From the NCBI GenBank assembly GCA_012845835.1, contig JABAKD010000021.1:4898706-4962705 (forward strand): a DNA stretch of 64,000 nucleotides, written 5' to 3'. The translations under genes and the position numbers were made by a program. Below are positions 23,995 through 34,597 of the stretch, one piece after another. The notes beneath the pieces are model-generated. The model did not search any database and had not been told where the DNA came from. It saw only the letters and a list, made by a program, of their open reading frames with translations. This stretch comes from Undaria pinnatifida. Lineage: Eukaryota > Sar > Phaeophyceae > Laminariales > Alariaceae. Each line of letters starts with the position of its first letter. Within the stretch, counting starts at the first letter, position 1.

Positions 23995-24215
23995 AGGGCC
24001 TCATGGAGAGACGAGCTCTGTGGCCACAAAATTCGAGACAAAGACGAAGATAAACTGACCTTTCCACCCATCTACATCCGGTACAACCATTAATAGTAGT
24101 GTCCTTGCCGATGCCTCCTAGAGAGACAAGCTCTGTGGTCACAAACTACGCGATAGATACACATCATCGCAAATACAGCCCAGGGTGATTTGGCCACGCA
24201 ATGACAACCGCAATA
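23995..24215 (-). repeat. Dispersed repeat, second half duplicated in tandem
   Basis: On the minus strand GTGGCCACAGAGCTCGTCTC and GTGACCACAGAGCTTGTCTC lie about 110 bp apart, with GGTTGTACCGGATGTAGATG between them. Same family as 11560-11645 and 12490-12625. 23888-23905 just upstream is CCTAAACCTAACCCTAAC, telomere-like. Confidence 0.7.
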
Positions 24216-24219
24216 AAGA

Positions 24220-25285
24220 TATTCACAATGCAAATATGAAACAGCAATGGGCAAGGCTAAGATGTGTAGCTGAAAAAGCCCACCCTCCAGGTGCGAATGT
24301 AAGTTATACAGGTTATATACGTAGCATGCAGGTGATACAACATCGTAAAAAAACGAGCAGACAAGAGAGGAGCAAGCAGTTCCATAACAAATTCACAGAA
24401 GATCTGCCGCTCCCCCGTTTATCTCCAAATTGCCTACGCCAAACTTTCCCTTGCGTGCTCGTCGTAGGCGTCTTGCGCCTCCGCTTCGCCCGCCGGCCCC
24501 GCCTCGCCCGCAACAAGGGCCGCCACCTCTGCCTTAGGTAGGGTTAGAAAGCCTAAGCCTACGAGCTACTGCCTGGCGCGTCTGCTCACGCGACCGACGG
24601 GGCACAACAATCGGAATGTGCTCTTGGCATCCGCTCAGGAACAGCACCATCATCTCCGCGTAGGCTGCCGTGAGGCCGGTCCGGTTCCACATCGATTGGT
24701 TAATCATTGGTTTCGGTGTGGGGTCGAAATCCGTGGAAGCGTCCGCTTGCTGCTAGCTGCCGGCAGCCGAAGCACCACTAGAGCTGTTGCCCCGGGTTGG
24801 GGGCATGCTAGGCGCGTTGTGTGGTTTGGTGATGTGTATGTGTGCGAGCTCTTGCGCGTGCGTGGCAGCTGCCGGGGGTTGAGTTCTACTTGGTTGTCGG
24901 CAAAAACAAAAAGTCCCGGCATATTCGTACAATTAAGCAGGTGTATTATTAATAACGCCTGTACAACTCAAACCCTTTCGGGAGGCAAATTTACTTGAAG
25001 TTAGTACAGAGAGATAAAGAGGCATTTTTGGGTTCTAAACCGAATAGGCTCCGATCTCGTATTATATATATAAACAACGCATGCCCGTAGTGTCTTAGGT
25101 GGAGTGAGGAGCGGTAGTAAAAATCAAGTGCGCTGCTCGATAACCTGTTCCTGACCGTCGGTATACTGAACAATCTTCGGGCGCGTCTTCTCTGTGTCAG
25201 GTGTGTGAGGAATTTCTTTGTCGTTTTTCAAGCAAGCGGTTGCGTTGGCATATACTACCTGGCTTGATGTAAAGGAAAGGAACAC
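24220..25285. other. No recognisable gene
   Basis: The GC-rich stretch 24440-24900 has long open frames on both strands but no motif. It could be a decayed exon or transposon part. Confidence 0.35.
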
Positions 25286-25289
25286 CACA

Positions 25290-26230
25290 CAGCGATCATC
25301 TACTACATGTTAGGGCATGTTTTCATGAACACCACTAACAAGAGCACCAGACATGGACGCGACATCTATAGGACTAACACATCTTCGACGATAGTGGGGA
25401 GAAAACAGGACGTATAAGCGTACACTATAGTCTATAATAATGTGAAAAGTAAGTGCAGACAGGGATGTCAACACTGCGGTAAACCACACGACCAACCTAT
25501 TACGCAGGGTATTTCGTGCCTCCATCCGCTTACATGATTGCCTGACAACCTCTACCATACCAAACGCAGTGGAATGTGCCTAACGAAGTAAAGTCACCCT
25601 CGCGTTCAATAGTGGTGACATCGCATGTCCACGTGAGACAACCTTTACGAAACGCAGTAGCATATGCCTGACGAAGTGGAGTCACCCTCGCGTTCAATAG
25701 TAGTGACATCGCATATATATGACGTTGCATGCCCACCTCAACTGCTGTATTTGTAAGATGTATCTGTCTTAGATTGGCGACCTCAGAGCCCCACAGCGGC
25801 ACGGTAAAAATCGTGAAATCGTACATTTGAGACAAGAATAAGTTGACAAGGAAGCACAGGCAGACCTGATAAAATTGCGATAAACCACACTTCCGACCCA
25901 TCGCATACCCTCCTGAGACGACCTCTACGAAACACAGTACCATATACCTGACGAAGTAAAATCACCCTCGCGATCAATAGTGATGACATCGCATATATAT
26001 GACATCACATACCCACCTCGCCTGATGTATTTGTAGGATGTATCTCTGACTTAAAATTGACGACAGCAGAGCCCCACATCGACAAGGTAAAATCATAGGC
26101 GTGAGATCGTACATTTATTTGGGACAAAAATAATTTGGAAAAGGAAACACAGGCAGATGTGTTAAATTGCGGTAATCAACCTTACCAACCCAGTACGTAG
26201 GGTAGTTCGTACATAGGGTAGTTCGTACAT
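25290..26230. repeat. Tandem duplication, ~300-bp unit, at least three degenerate copies
   Basis: Each unit contains ACGAAGTA.AGTCACCCTCGC, TCAATAGTGATGACATCGCA, GTATTTGTA.GATGTATCT, AGAGCCCCACA, GTACATTT..GACAA.AATAA and CACAGGCAGA. Copies are at about 25310-25560 (partial), 25630-25930 and 25930-26215. Minus-strand frames (82, 137 and 68 codons) follow the repeat and are partly alike (CGxDVTTIEREGDFTSL-type). I cannot tell whether they ever coded. Confidence 0.8.
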
Positions 26231-26399
26231 ACCGTCTGCATGATCGCCTCCCAACCTATGCCAAGCGAACTATGACTAACGAGGTAACGTAATTGAGCCC
26301 GTGTATACCAAGTATGAGTAACGAAGTAACGTAATTGAGCACATGTATACCAAGCGTTCCTTTAAAACTGACGATTCGCATCCCTCCCTCTAATGCTCA

Positions 26400-26610
26400 A
26401 TGGCGGAGACAGTACATGGCCACATACATCACCTCGCATGCTGTATTTGGCAATACGTATCTCTTTCGTATAATTAGCGATGTCAGAAAATAATGGTAAC
26501 TGTATGATGATGGTGACAAACAGTGCATGACCACATCACCTCGACTGTTGTATTTGACAATACGTATCTCTTTCTTATAATTGGCGATGTCAGAAAATAA
26601 TGGTAACTAC
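26400..26610 (+). repeat. Tandem duplication, ~100 bp, two copies
   Basis: CAATACGTATCTCTTTCNTA, TAATT.GCGATGTCAGAAAAT and AATGGTAACT occur at about 26450-26510 and 26550-26610. Confidence 0.85.
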
Positions 26611-26889
26611 AACTATTCTATAAAATATTCTAGCTTTCGATCCATGTATCATACAACAACAAATTATGAAGATTTAACACGTTATTTACTACACTTAAAC
26701 ACTGGGTTGCATGCTGCATCTAACATCAAACCTTCTAGAATAGTAAACATTACAAGCCAGATGATATAAAGGGATATCTTATTGCTTCAATCGTCAGGTT
26801 TGTCCCCTTTGAGGATTTATAGTTTCCGCACACATATTGAAATGTCCCGCCCCCCGCCCCCCCCCCCGTCCCCCGATCCCCCCCCCCTT

Positions 26890-27105
26890 CCGCCTAGTTT
26901 GTCCAAACGCCCCACTCACAATCGAAATCGACCTGAGTAATAAACACCTATACGCAGTTGATATCACGACATCGTCTTTCTGACCATCCATGACATAGTT
27001 TTCAATTCCTCCCCCCCCCCCCCTCCAACGCCCCCTATTTTCCAACCACCCGCACGATCGCCTAGACCTAGCACCACGCGTATAACAAGCTGCTACATAT
27101 CTTTG
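26890..27105 (+). repeat. Poly-C-containing dispersed repeat, copy 1
   Basis: The order AAACGCCCCAC, ATCGAAAT.G..., AATAAACAC, ATATCAC..CAT, GTCTTTCTGACCATCCATG, poly-C, AACGCCCCCT, ACC.CCCGCAC.ATCGCC and TAGACCTAGCACCACGCGTA is shared with 27185-27400 and 55640-55840. Poly-C tracts lie at fixed places inside the unit and differ in length. Confidence 0.8.
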
Positions 27106-27184
27106 ATCTCAGCCGAAGTGCATTTGAATATTTTTTGTGACCTAAACCTCCTAAAAAATCTCCCCCCCCCCCCCCCCCCCTCTT

Positions 27185-27420
27185 GCTCTCCCTTACTCAA
27201 ACGCCCCACCAAATATCGAAATCCGCCAGATTAATAAACACTTCACGCACAGGATATCACCTCATTATCTTTCGAGAGCCATCCATGCCGCTGTGTCCCC
27301 CCCCCCCCCCCCCGCCTCGAACGCCCCCTTCTTCCCCATCACCCGCACCATCGCCTAGACCTAGCACCACACGTATAACAAACCCCTCACCTAAAGCCCT
27401 TCCTTCCCCCCCCCCAGCGC
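27185..27420 (+). repeat. Poly-C-containing dispersed repeat, copy 2
   Basis: Second copy, about 290 bp after the first and in the same orientation. A further C run (27163-27180) separates them. Confidence 0.8.
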
Positions 27421-27439
27421 CGCCGCGTTTCTGGCCCGT

Positions 27440-27515
27440 TTCTGGTCGGTTTTGGGTCTGGGCCAGGGTTCGGGTTAGGGTCGGGGCTAAGGGTTGGGTT
27501 GGGTCTACGCCCGTA
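27440..27515 (+). repeat. Degenerate telomere-like tract
   Basis: GGTTCGGGTTAGGGTCGGGG, CTAAGGGTTGGGTTGGGTC. Similar in make-up to 19891-19960. Confidence 0.45.
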
Positions 27516-27613
27516 CCTCGATACCGCCCCAAAGATCCGCACGACAGATGGTTAGGAGAGTTCTGTGTTGATGTCGTTCGGGTGCATACCTGGCTGGTAT
27601 GGTCATGGTATGA

Positions 27614-27629
27614 TACCAGGTACGTACCT
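27614..27629. repeat. 16-bp perfect palindrome
   Basis: CCAGGTACGTACCTGG. A shorter version, CCAGGTACCTGG, is at about 39507. Confidence 0.5.
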
Positions 27630-27659
27630 GGTACGAGGTACATGTTTGATTCGCCATTA

Positions 27660-28110
27660 CATGCGTGAGCTACTGTTTTTGTAGCTCATCTATCGTTTAT
27701 AGCTCACGCCTTCAAAACATGCGCAATTGGGTTTTATCCTCCATTCGTAGCTCAAACTTGAAAAAACTGTGCAAAAGGGCTATCGTCTAAAGCTCAGTCT
27801 TTGAAAACATGCGAAGATGAGCTATCGCCTATAGCTCGCGCGTTCAAAACATGTGCAGATGAGCTATCGCCGACAGCTCATGCCGGGGGAAACATGCGCA
27901 GCTCATGTAACTCCTATACGTATTATAGCTCATACGGGTACAAATGAACTAGCTCATGTAGCTCCTATAACTCACCCCGGGCAATATGTGCGACTGAGCT
28001 ACCCTCACTACTATAGCTCAAGCCGGGAAAAAATGTGCAGCTCATCTAGCTCACATAGCTCAAGGGTGAGCTCCCGTCGAAACAAGCAACTGCCGTAGCC
28101 CGAGCTACAA
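27660..28110 (+). repeat. AGCTCA minisatellite, ~42-bp unit
   Basis: Units such as AGCTC.CGC.TTCAAAACATG, then GCAGATGAGCTATCGCC, repeat with a period near 42 bp in the best-preserved part (27780-27890). They become irregular towards 28100, where plain AGCTCA recurs every 10-25 bp. The array probably lies in the first intron of the minus gene at 28400-28934. Confidence 0.85.
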
Positions 28111-28399
28111 CTGCTGAATGCATGAAGGAGGTGCAACAAAAAAGCTACGAAATCAAGCTTGACTACAAGTCGATTCGAGTTGGACGAGGGAAGAATCAGC
28201 CTTCTCGAGATAAAAATGACAGCGCGTACCGGAGAGAGGAGGGGGAAGAAGCGCCTGCCGGCGTCGTGACCCCGGATCTGAGTCACGTCTACAAGCAGTG
28301 GTATTGAACGAGAAAGAAAAGTGCGAAGACACCGCCGTCAAGGCTGATAACGCAAAAAAAAAAGTGAACTTTGAGGGAAAAAAAGGACTACGTACTCAC

Positions 28400-28934
28400 A
28401 CTTGTAGGGGTCGTCAGCACGGCCGTCCACCAGGTCAAAGGTCCCCACCCCGAGATGATATGCCGCCTGGGTCCAGTACATGAGAAGCTTCAGCCAGTGC
28501 ACCCCCGTTCCCTTCTTGCTTCGCTTCGCCTTCCCGGCCCTGCCGCCCCTGCTGAAATATCTCTCCTCGCCCTCCTCCGACTCGCCCTCCTCCTCGTCCT
28601 CGTCGTACTCGTTGTCTGATCGGTCTTCCGCGTTCAAGAGGGGAGCAGAAGAGCTGTCGGCGAAGCTTTGTCCGTCGCCTCCTTTTGCCTCCTCCCGACC
28701 ACCATCGTTCGTGGACCCGTTGAGGTGCTGGTAGCTCCGCTTGGTCTCATGGTTGGCTGTTGAGCTGCTCGACCACAGGGCTAGGACAGCACAGAAAGTC
28801 AGCAGGGCCGCCAGAAACGGAGCTGCCGCACCCAGCGCAGTCAAAGAGCACAAGCTCTCCAGTCTCCAGAAGGAGGACCACGTGACCACGGCCTCGTCGT
28901 CGTCGTAGTCGCAGAGACCATCTAGGAACCCCAT
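28400..28934 (-). CDS. First exon of a membrane protein, possibly ABCC/MRP-like
   Basis: The minus strand opens with ATG at 28934 and encodes about 178 residues. It ends at an excellent donor: the exon stops at 28400 and the intron starts GTGAGTACGT at 28399, phase 1. The N-terminus is short and acidic (MGFLDGLCDYDDDE), followed by a Trp-containing segment and a long hydrophobic helix (LTALGAAAPFLAALLTFCAV, about residues 31-52). A very acidic low-complexity stretch (DEDEEEGESEEGEE) and a basic patch (KAKRSKK) come next, then a second weaker hydrophobic stretch near the end (LKLLMYWTQAAYHLGVGTF). The C-D-Y-D start followed by Trp and a membrane span recalls the TMD0 of ABCC transporters. No ATP-binding motif lies in the window, so this is only a suggestion. 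Later exons were not found downstream (left). The gene is divergent from the plus gene at 29446. Confidence 0.5.
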
Positions 28935-29445
28935 GGTTACTGTATCTGCTCTCGGGAGTGAGAGCTCGGGGTTGTGTCACGATCTAGTCGCTGCTTTGTC
29001 CGGCCCGGCCTGTGCGGGTTAAAAAAAAAGGAAAAGCGGGGATATATGTTTTTTGCAAAAAACAAAGCAAGGCAGCAGTTTGGTTTTTTACTGGCTCTGT
29101 CTGCCTGTGCACCGCGCGCACCTGTCACTTCTGTGAACTTGACACTCCCGGGAACCCAGCAATCAAATTGTGAACGAAATGCTAACCAACACGGATCGGA
29201 GCTACTGCCAGCGCAGATCCTTCCTCGGCACGCTGATGAGGTCGTGCAAGGCACATCTCATATGACTTGAAAAGCGCTCCCAGGAAGTTCCCAAACTTCC
29301 CACCAAACATACGCCTCGGCTATCTATATAAACCTGGTTAAAATTTTGAAAATGTTGAACGGAGTTCAGCAGACTTCACACCTGTAGGGCGGCCGGCCGG
29401 CCGCGGCGGCTAGCGGCAGCACGTGAGCGTCGTCGTGCCTTGAAG
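28935..29445. promoter_or_regulatory. Shared divergent promoter region with TATA box
   Basis: This is 511 bp between two divergent ATGs. TATATAAA at 29325-29332 lies about 115 bp before the plus-strand ATG, in a sensible place for a core promoter of the plus gene. No clear TATA is seen for the minus gene. GGCCGGCCGGCCGCGGC at 29391-29407 is a GC-rich palindromic stretch in the 5' leader. Confidence 0.5.
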
Positions 29446-30067
29446 ATGTATAGAAAGTTTCTTCTCCTAGCTGAACCGGCACCAGTGGTCGGCGATTTGA
29501 TGGAGACTGATCAACCCATCGCCGACTATCCCGACCAAAAAACGCGAAATTGGCTTCGCAGTCGCAGCAAGGTTTTGCGCGATTTGCGGCACCTTCGAGC
29601 TGTGGTCGACGACCTCTCCATCTTTTGCCTGGCACAGGAGAACCTCATCGGCGGCGGCAGCAGCAGCAGCCGCCGCCGCAGCAACAGCAGCAACAGCAGA
29701 AAATGCAGTAGCCCGAGTTCACCTTCCTCACCGCCATCGCGCAACTCCATCATCCTTGGGAAGCAGCAGGCTGGCGCGCCCAACAAGAGACCGACGAATG
29801 CTGTGGTTCGAAATAATCATAGAAGTAGTGAAAGCGAAAGCAGAACGGTCTTGCTCGCTGCGGTGTTCCCTTGCCCGCCTCTTAGAAAGCCCGTGACCTC
29901 CTCCACCACCACTAACAACAACACCGACACCGACACGAACGCTAACACCACCACTTCCGCCGACACCGACACCACACCCACCGGAATTTCGAGCTGGGGA
30001 GACCGTCGCGATAACATCGGTGGCAGTGGGACAACCATCGGCGACAATACAGCTGTCAGCGAAAACG
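29446..30067 (+). CDS. Unknown multi-exon protein, exon 1 (residues 1-207)
   Basis: The exon starts at ATG 29446, the first in-frame ATG after the TATA box, and ends at a phase-1 donor (AACG then GTAATG at 30068). The peptide begins with a hydrophobic stretch (KFLLLAEPAPVV). A helical, Arg/Leu-rich segment of about 40 residues follows (NWLRSRSKVLRDLRHLRAVV, then DDLSIFCLAQENLIG). The rest is low-complexity Gly/Ser/Arg and Thr/Asn/Asp runs (NTDTDTNANTTT). The open frame itself would stop 13 bases further on, so a single-exon reading of 212 residues is the alternative. The join to 30743 keeps the frame exactly (G plus GT = Gly). I recognise no family. Confidence 0.5.
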
Positions 30068-30742
30068 GTAATGCAAAACGGTAATAATGCATACATGGAC
30101 AGATCATGATTGTCTGCCATCATGGTATGCATACGATTTCATACATAACTGGTTAACATCACCCTGTTGACCCTGGTGCAAGCTACCAGGCACACTGCTG
30201 TAGTTTCAAGGGGAGTCGCCGACCTACGGTATATCCTTAATGAAGACACACACCCCGTATTACGCGCGATCGGAGTATCACACAGAGCTTTCAAAGATGA
30301 GTTTCCACAAAATCTTCGATCTCACAGCTGGATAGTACTCGTATTTTTTTTAAATCGTATGTCGTGCAGAATAGGTATCGTACTGCTGTAGTACAGATCC
30401 AACCCAGCAAACATGCGCTACAAGGTCGTTGAGATCGTCCGGCTCCCACCCGGCAACATGGCCTATTCTTGCGGATAATATTGACCAGGAACCTGTCTGC
30501 CCTGAAAGACAAACATCACATGAAGGAATCTTGACTGTCCGATGTGTATAAACAATGATTCCGCGCACATTGATCCACTACGCAACATGTCAGGTGACAG
30601 TCACCCCTTGACATACAGCAAAATTGCCTTATTTTTTCCTTGACTGGCACCATTTAGTGTGGGAAACTCTCGACCCTACGCCCTCAACAGCGCGCGTTTT
30701 CCCTTGCTTGACACGGCTGCCGACATATTTTGCCAACAACAG
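30068..30742 (+). other. Intron 1 of the unknown gene, carrying a dispersed repeat
   Basis: It begins GTAATG and ends in a pyrimidine-rich tract followed by ACAACAG. The frame of exon 2 is closed by a TGA at 30709 inside this stretch, which supports an acceptor after that point. It contains the dispersed repeat at 30157-30331. Confidence 0.45.
30157..30331 (+). repeat. Dispersed repeat, first-half copy
   Basis: CACCCTGTTGACCCTGGTG, GGGGAGTCGCCGACCTA, TATCCTTAATGA.GACACAC, CGCGCGATCGGAGTATCACA and AAGATGAGTTTC match 56016-56180 and 11380-11530. Confidence 0.8.
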
Positions 30743-31585
30743 GTGGCCAGCAACAGCGACGGCGACGCGCAGCATCCCTTGCCAGAGCCTTTGCCGACGC
30801 TCTCGACGGCTGCGGCCTCTGGCTTCCGCCCGGGGAGTTCGAGGCGCGAGTTCTGGTCCCGACGCGGGCTCTAATCGACCTCCAGCTGAAGACCCTTGAT
30901 CGTTTTTCCGCGGTTGTCGCCACCGACTCCACCGCCGACAACGTTAGTGCAATCCCCCCCCCCCCCCCCCCCGCAAGACAGGGTGGTGTGCCTGCTTCTG
31001 GCACTGCTGTTGCCTGCCTGCACGGGGGGGGGAGAAATCAAAGGGAAACGTCGCTGACTTCATCAGCGTCACTGTCAGCGTCGCCGTTAGCGCCACCATT
31101 GTCATCCTCTCTGCTGTCACCGTCAGCGGTGTCGCCGTTAGCGGTTTCGCCGCCAGCGGCCTCACCGTCGGTATTGCCGTCGGTATTACCACCGTCCGAG
31201 CCAGCTCCGACACTATCACCACCACCGCCGCCGCCAGCGCCCGTTCCCGTCGTGGACACCGATGACACAAACGCAGCCTCCGCAGCCGAGTATTTTGTCC
31301 GAGACGCCGCGGAAGAGGTTATGCTTTTGCTCGAGGCGGGTGGGGCGGCTGGTGAGGCTGGCGAGGCCGAGGTGCGGTACGGGGGGGCTGGGGTGGACGC
31401 GGCCTTGCATGCGAAGCCGAACAACACGGACGAGGGAAGTAAAAAAGGGGATTGGATGGGGGGTGAGAGCGGCGGTGGGAGGCGGAGTGCGGGCTGGAGC
31501 GGGAGCGGGAGCGGCGGGGAGATAGGGAGCCGTCGGCGCGTCGCGTTCGATGTGATCTGGGTCGCGGCATCTTCCGGTATCGGGG
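30743..31585 (+). CDS. Unknown multi-exon protein, exon 2 (about residues 208-488)
   Basis: A phase-1 acceptor (CAACAACAG then GTGGCC) opens a frame that runs without a stop to a phase-1 donor, GGGG then GTGAGG at 31586. The first 65 residues look like folded protein (ASLARAFADALDGCGLWLPP, FEARVLVPTRALIDLQLKTL). A Pro run and a Ser/Pro/Leu-rich repeat follow (about 30955-31240, DNA period 18-24 bp with GTCAGCGTCGCCGTTAGC-like units). Then comes a more ordinary stretch (AASAAEYFVRDAAEEVMLLL), Gly/Ser-rich linkers and a terminal beta-like strand (RRVAFDVIWVAASSG). An alternative is a further small intron from GTTAGT at 30942, but the frame does not need it. Joined to 34598, the strand continues as GENDRLVVVDAERN, which reads as a natural hairpin. 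Confidence 0.5.
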
Positions 31586-31668
31586 GTGAGGGTTTTGCCG
31601 GTGGGGGGGGTGGGGAATTCAAACGGATGTATCTGGTAGATAGCTAAATTGCTAGCCGATGGGCTTGA

Positions 31669-31903
31669 ATAACCCTTTAGAGACCCATGTATCCGGCCAA
31701 GAATGTGACGAGTCCGATTTAATTCATGTAGGAAAAGCTTGGAGCAGTACAGCTATCACCATGCTGCGCGCGCTACGGCTATTTGTGTCGCAAATCGGAC
31801 GCAAAGTTTACTCCAGCAGCCCGTACTGCTTCGTGTGACCGATGTTGCAATCGTTTTTTTTGGTCGCGGCTTTTTCCCCCCTCTGAAGCGCCAAAGGGGT
31901 TAA
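31669..31903. mobile_element. Candidate piggyBac-like MITE in intron 2
   Basis: The left edge ATAACCCTTTAGAGACCC and the right edge GCGCCAAAGGGGTTAA are inverted CCCTTT termini next to TTAA (right intact, left changed to ATAA). Size 235 bp, no coding capacity. The termini agree only over about 9 bp. Confidence 0.35.
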
Positions 31904-32089
31904 TTTTTGTCGATAGGACTGTCGTGCCGCACATGTTTCGGCAACCGTGGTCAGCGGTGCGCTCCTTGGGCGGTCGTCTCTGATCGGCACAATGCGCTGG
32001 GTTTGAGTCGCACGCCAGCGATAGAATTCAACTGATCGTTCGATTTGCTCTCTCTTGGACAAGCACCTACCACCCAGCCTCCCCCCAAT

Positions 32090-32152
32090 CCACCCTCTCA
32101 CTCACCCACCCGCCCACCCACCCACCCACCCACCCACCCATTCGTTCACCCA
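32090..32152 (+). repeat. (CCCA)n microsatellite
   Basis: About a dozen CCCA/CCCG units. Confidence 0.9.
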
Positions 32153-32448
32153 CAAACATCCTCGTCGATTGCGGAGCGCAGCTGAATGCCTCGCCTTCCA
32201 CGAAAACGCCGTTCTTCAAAGTCTTGCGGTGTCCATGCATGTCACATGTTTCCTCGTTCCGCGGCGATAGATACTCTCACCCAGCTAGTTTCTTCGCAGT
32301 CGAACCGCGAGGCAAGCGCGTACTGCGTACTATGGAAGCCCGCTAACCGCAACGTCTGGTAGCGTCAAGAAACCCCTACCGGGAGCCCTCTTAATTAGCA
32401 TTTTATTTTGAAATCGAGCATATGCGGGAACCCCTTGGGGGGGGGGGG

Positions 32449-33961
32449 GGGTACTCATTTGTTGCTTGCCTTAGTCATTTGATCATTGACCGCACACCCC
32501 TTTCGACACGGGGCACCGTTCCTACTCCTAATAGAGACACCTCCAACATTTGGGCGCTCATTTCGCTTCTTCCACATACTACATGGAAACTGTTTGATTA
32601 TCCTACCCCCGTCCTGTATCGCCATCTGCGGCCACCATCTATCTCCTAGAATAGCAAGCGTTTTCTCGCAACTCTCTTGTTCTACCAAACTCTTCCATGT
32701 CACATACGTCTAATTTCTTCATTTCCTCCTCTAATGCATCTCGTTCCTCCTTTGATGTTTCCACATTATCCTACTATGGGAGTCCTACTCTCTATTGTTG
32801 TGCCACACGGGCACATATTTGTGGCGACGTCCTCCTCCTCCCGACTACGGGAATATCTCTTTCTTCTTTCTGGTACGTCCAGGTCCCCTTGACGAAATGG
32901 CAGTTTCAGCTTTTTCGCGTGGTAGTCCATTGGGCCGTCCAGATACGTTTTCGTTCCAATACATTTCCAACCCCCCGTTTATTTCTAAGTGCTTCTCCTC
33001 TTTCGCCTTATTTCTTGGCGCTTGCCTTTCCCTTTCTTCTGTTCTTTCTTATACTTTTGTCTTGTACCCGCCAAACTTCTCTGTAGACAGTACCTCTTCT
33101 TGGTCTCCCCCTAATCCCTTCCATGTTTGCTCGACTACGTTATCCCATCTTATTCCAGCTCGCCCTTTTGTTATTTTCTCCCATACAGCCCTATCAACTA
33201 TGGCTGCCTACCCATTTTCTGGCGTATTCTTTCTTTATATTGCCATTTCAACTTTCTCTCGTCTCTATTTGTTTTAAGTGGTTATGTTCCTAGTTCTGCT
33301 CTTATTACTATATTCTCGTCGTACTTGAGCATCCTAGTATATTTTTTGCTGCTGTCATGTGCACTGTTTCCAATTGTTTTACGATCTTCGTGATTCCCTT
33401 CCCGTACTTCTCCTGCATACTCTAACTTTGGTAAAATCTCATTCATCAGAATACATATTTTAATCCTAGTGTCAAGGTGCGGGTCTGTTAAGATCGCATC
33501 CATCTTGCCTACTTGTGTTTTACCCTTTCCTAGTACTACTTTCGCTATGGGTGCATCCCAAGTGCAGTCCTTTGAGATATCTACGCCAAGGTACGTATAC
33601 TGGTCTACGATCGGTAGTTCCTCTTCTCCCCACTTCCATTTGAAATTTACCGGCTCCACCTAATCTTCGCTACATGCAACTACTGCGCGTTTTTCCACGT
33701 TCGCTGTCACTCTCCGTTTCCTAGTGTACTCTAGTGCCTTCTCTTATACCTTGAATAGATTGTGTGATAGTGTACGTCCCTGTGCAACTCCTTGTACAAT
33801 ATCAACATATTTAGATATTTCCCAGTCCAGCATCGTAGCACTTCTCGCACATTCCGTTGTTTTTTTCATAATTCTGCGCATATTTCCTCTGGTCCCACTT
33901 TCCCACATGTTTTCGTCAGCCCGGCGTCTTTCCTACCTGGAATCATCTCACCTAATATCCA
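32449..33961 (-). pseudogene. LINE copy 2, internally deleted
   Basis: It aligns with 1641-3350 throughout: C-terminus (ILGDRWWPQ, IWKKRNERPNVGGVSIR), then FKWKWGEEELPIVDQYTYL and GVDISKDCTW, and DPHLDTRIKICILMNEILPK at 33282-33659. Two segments present in copy 1 are missing: the part with FADG, between about 33750 and its neighbour, and the part with LDVRKAYDTVW, at about 33918. Both RT catalytic blocks are therefore gone. Its 3' end abuts a run of 15 G on the plus strand (32436-32450), its 5' end a second G run (33961-33974). It lies antisense inside intron 2. Confidence 0.88.
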
Positions 33962-34072
33962 GGGGGGGGGGGGGTAAACCTAATTGCCCGATAACACTAG
34001 GCACCCCGGCCTGGAGCGCTTTACAACCAGCGCGTTCCTTTGGAACCAAGATTATGCGGGAACTCCGGGAAG

Positions 34073-34185
34073 AGGGAGGGGGGCGTACTTGCTTGTTGCT
34101 TGCCGTCGTCGTTTGACCATTGACCACACATCCCGTTCGAGGAGGAGCACCGTTTCTACTCCTGATGGAGACGCGTGTAAGACTG
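34073..34185 (-). mobile_element. LINE 3'-end fragment
   Basis: GTTGCTTGCCGTCGTC, TTGACCATTGACCACACATC and GGAGCACCGTTTCTACTCCT match the LINE 3' terminus; it abuts GGGAGGGGGG. Confidence 0.8.
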
Positions 34186-34597
34186 AACGTAGGAAGTCTG
34201 GGGTTTGTGGAGCAGGAATGAATCTTAATATTTTTGGAAGGCATGTTTATTAGGGTATATTCTAGTACGAGAAAGCGAGTTGGATGAGGTGAGCTACCAT
34301 TCAGGAGAGAGAAGGATACGGCGGGTAGCGCAAAAGCTAAGCGGATACAGCAGAGTACAGGGAATTGGTGGGTGTCTGATTAGCACGTACGGAACAGTGC
34401 TGTTGTAAGGTGAGAGATTGGAGGCGGGACGCTCATCTGGGGGGTCGGGGGGTACCTAATCGTTGCGGGGGCGCTTACGCTTGCATCCTACACGCGGGCA
34501 TAGGAGGGCGTCGGCGCGCACTCTTCGTCGCAGTCTTGGCATGCAGCACCATCTCAAATATCCCTCCGCTTATTGCGCGTTTATAAACTCCGCGCAG

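Larger units (their letters stand above)
31586..34597 (+). other. Intron 2 of the unknown gene, filled with transposons
   Basis: It begins GTGAGG and ends CCGCGCAG, 3012 bp. It contains a piggyBac-like MITE, a (CCCA)n array, a dead LINE in antisense and a further LINE tail. Without these the intron would be well under 1.3 kb. Donor and acceptor are both phase 1. Confidence 0.5.

Noticed and set aside
27257-27643. A Gly-rich protein on the minus strand
   Set aside because: It is the complement of poly-C and telomere-like tracts in a dispersed repeat.
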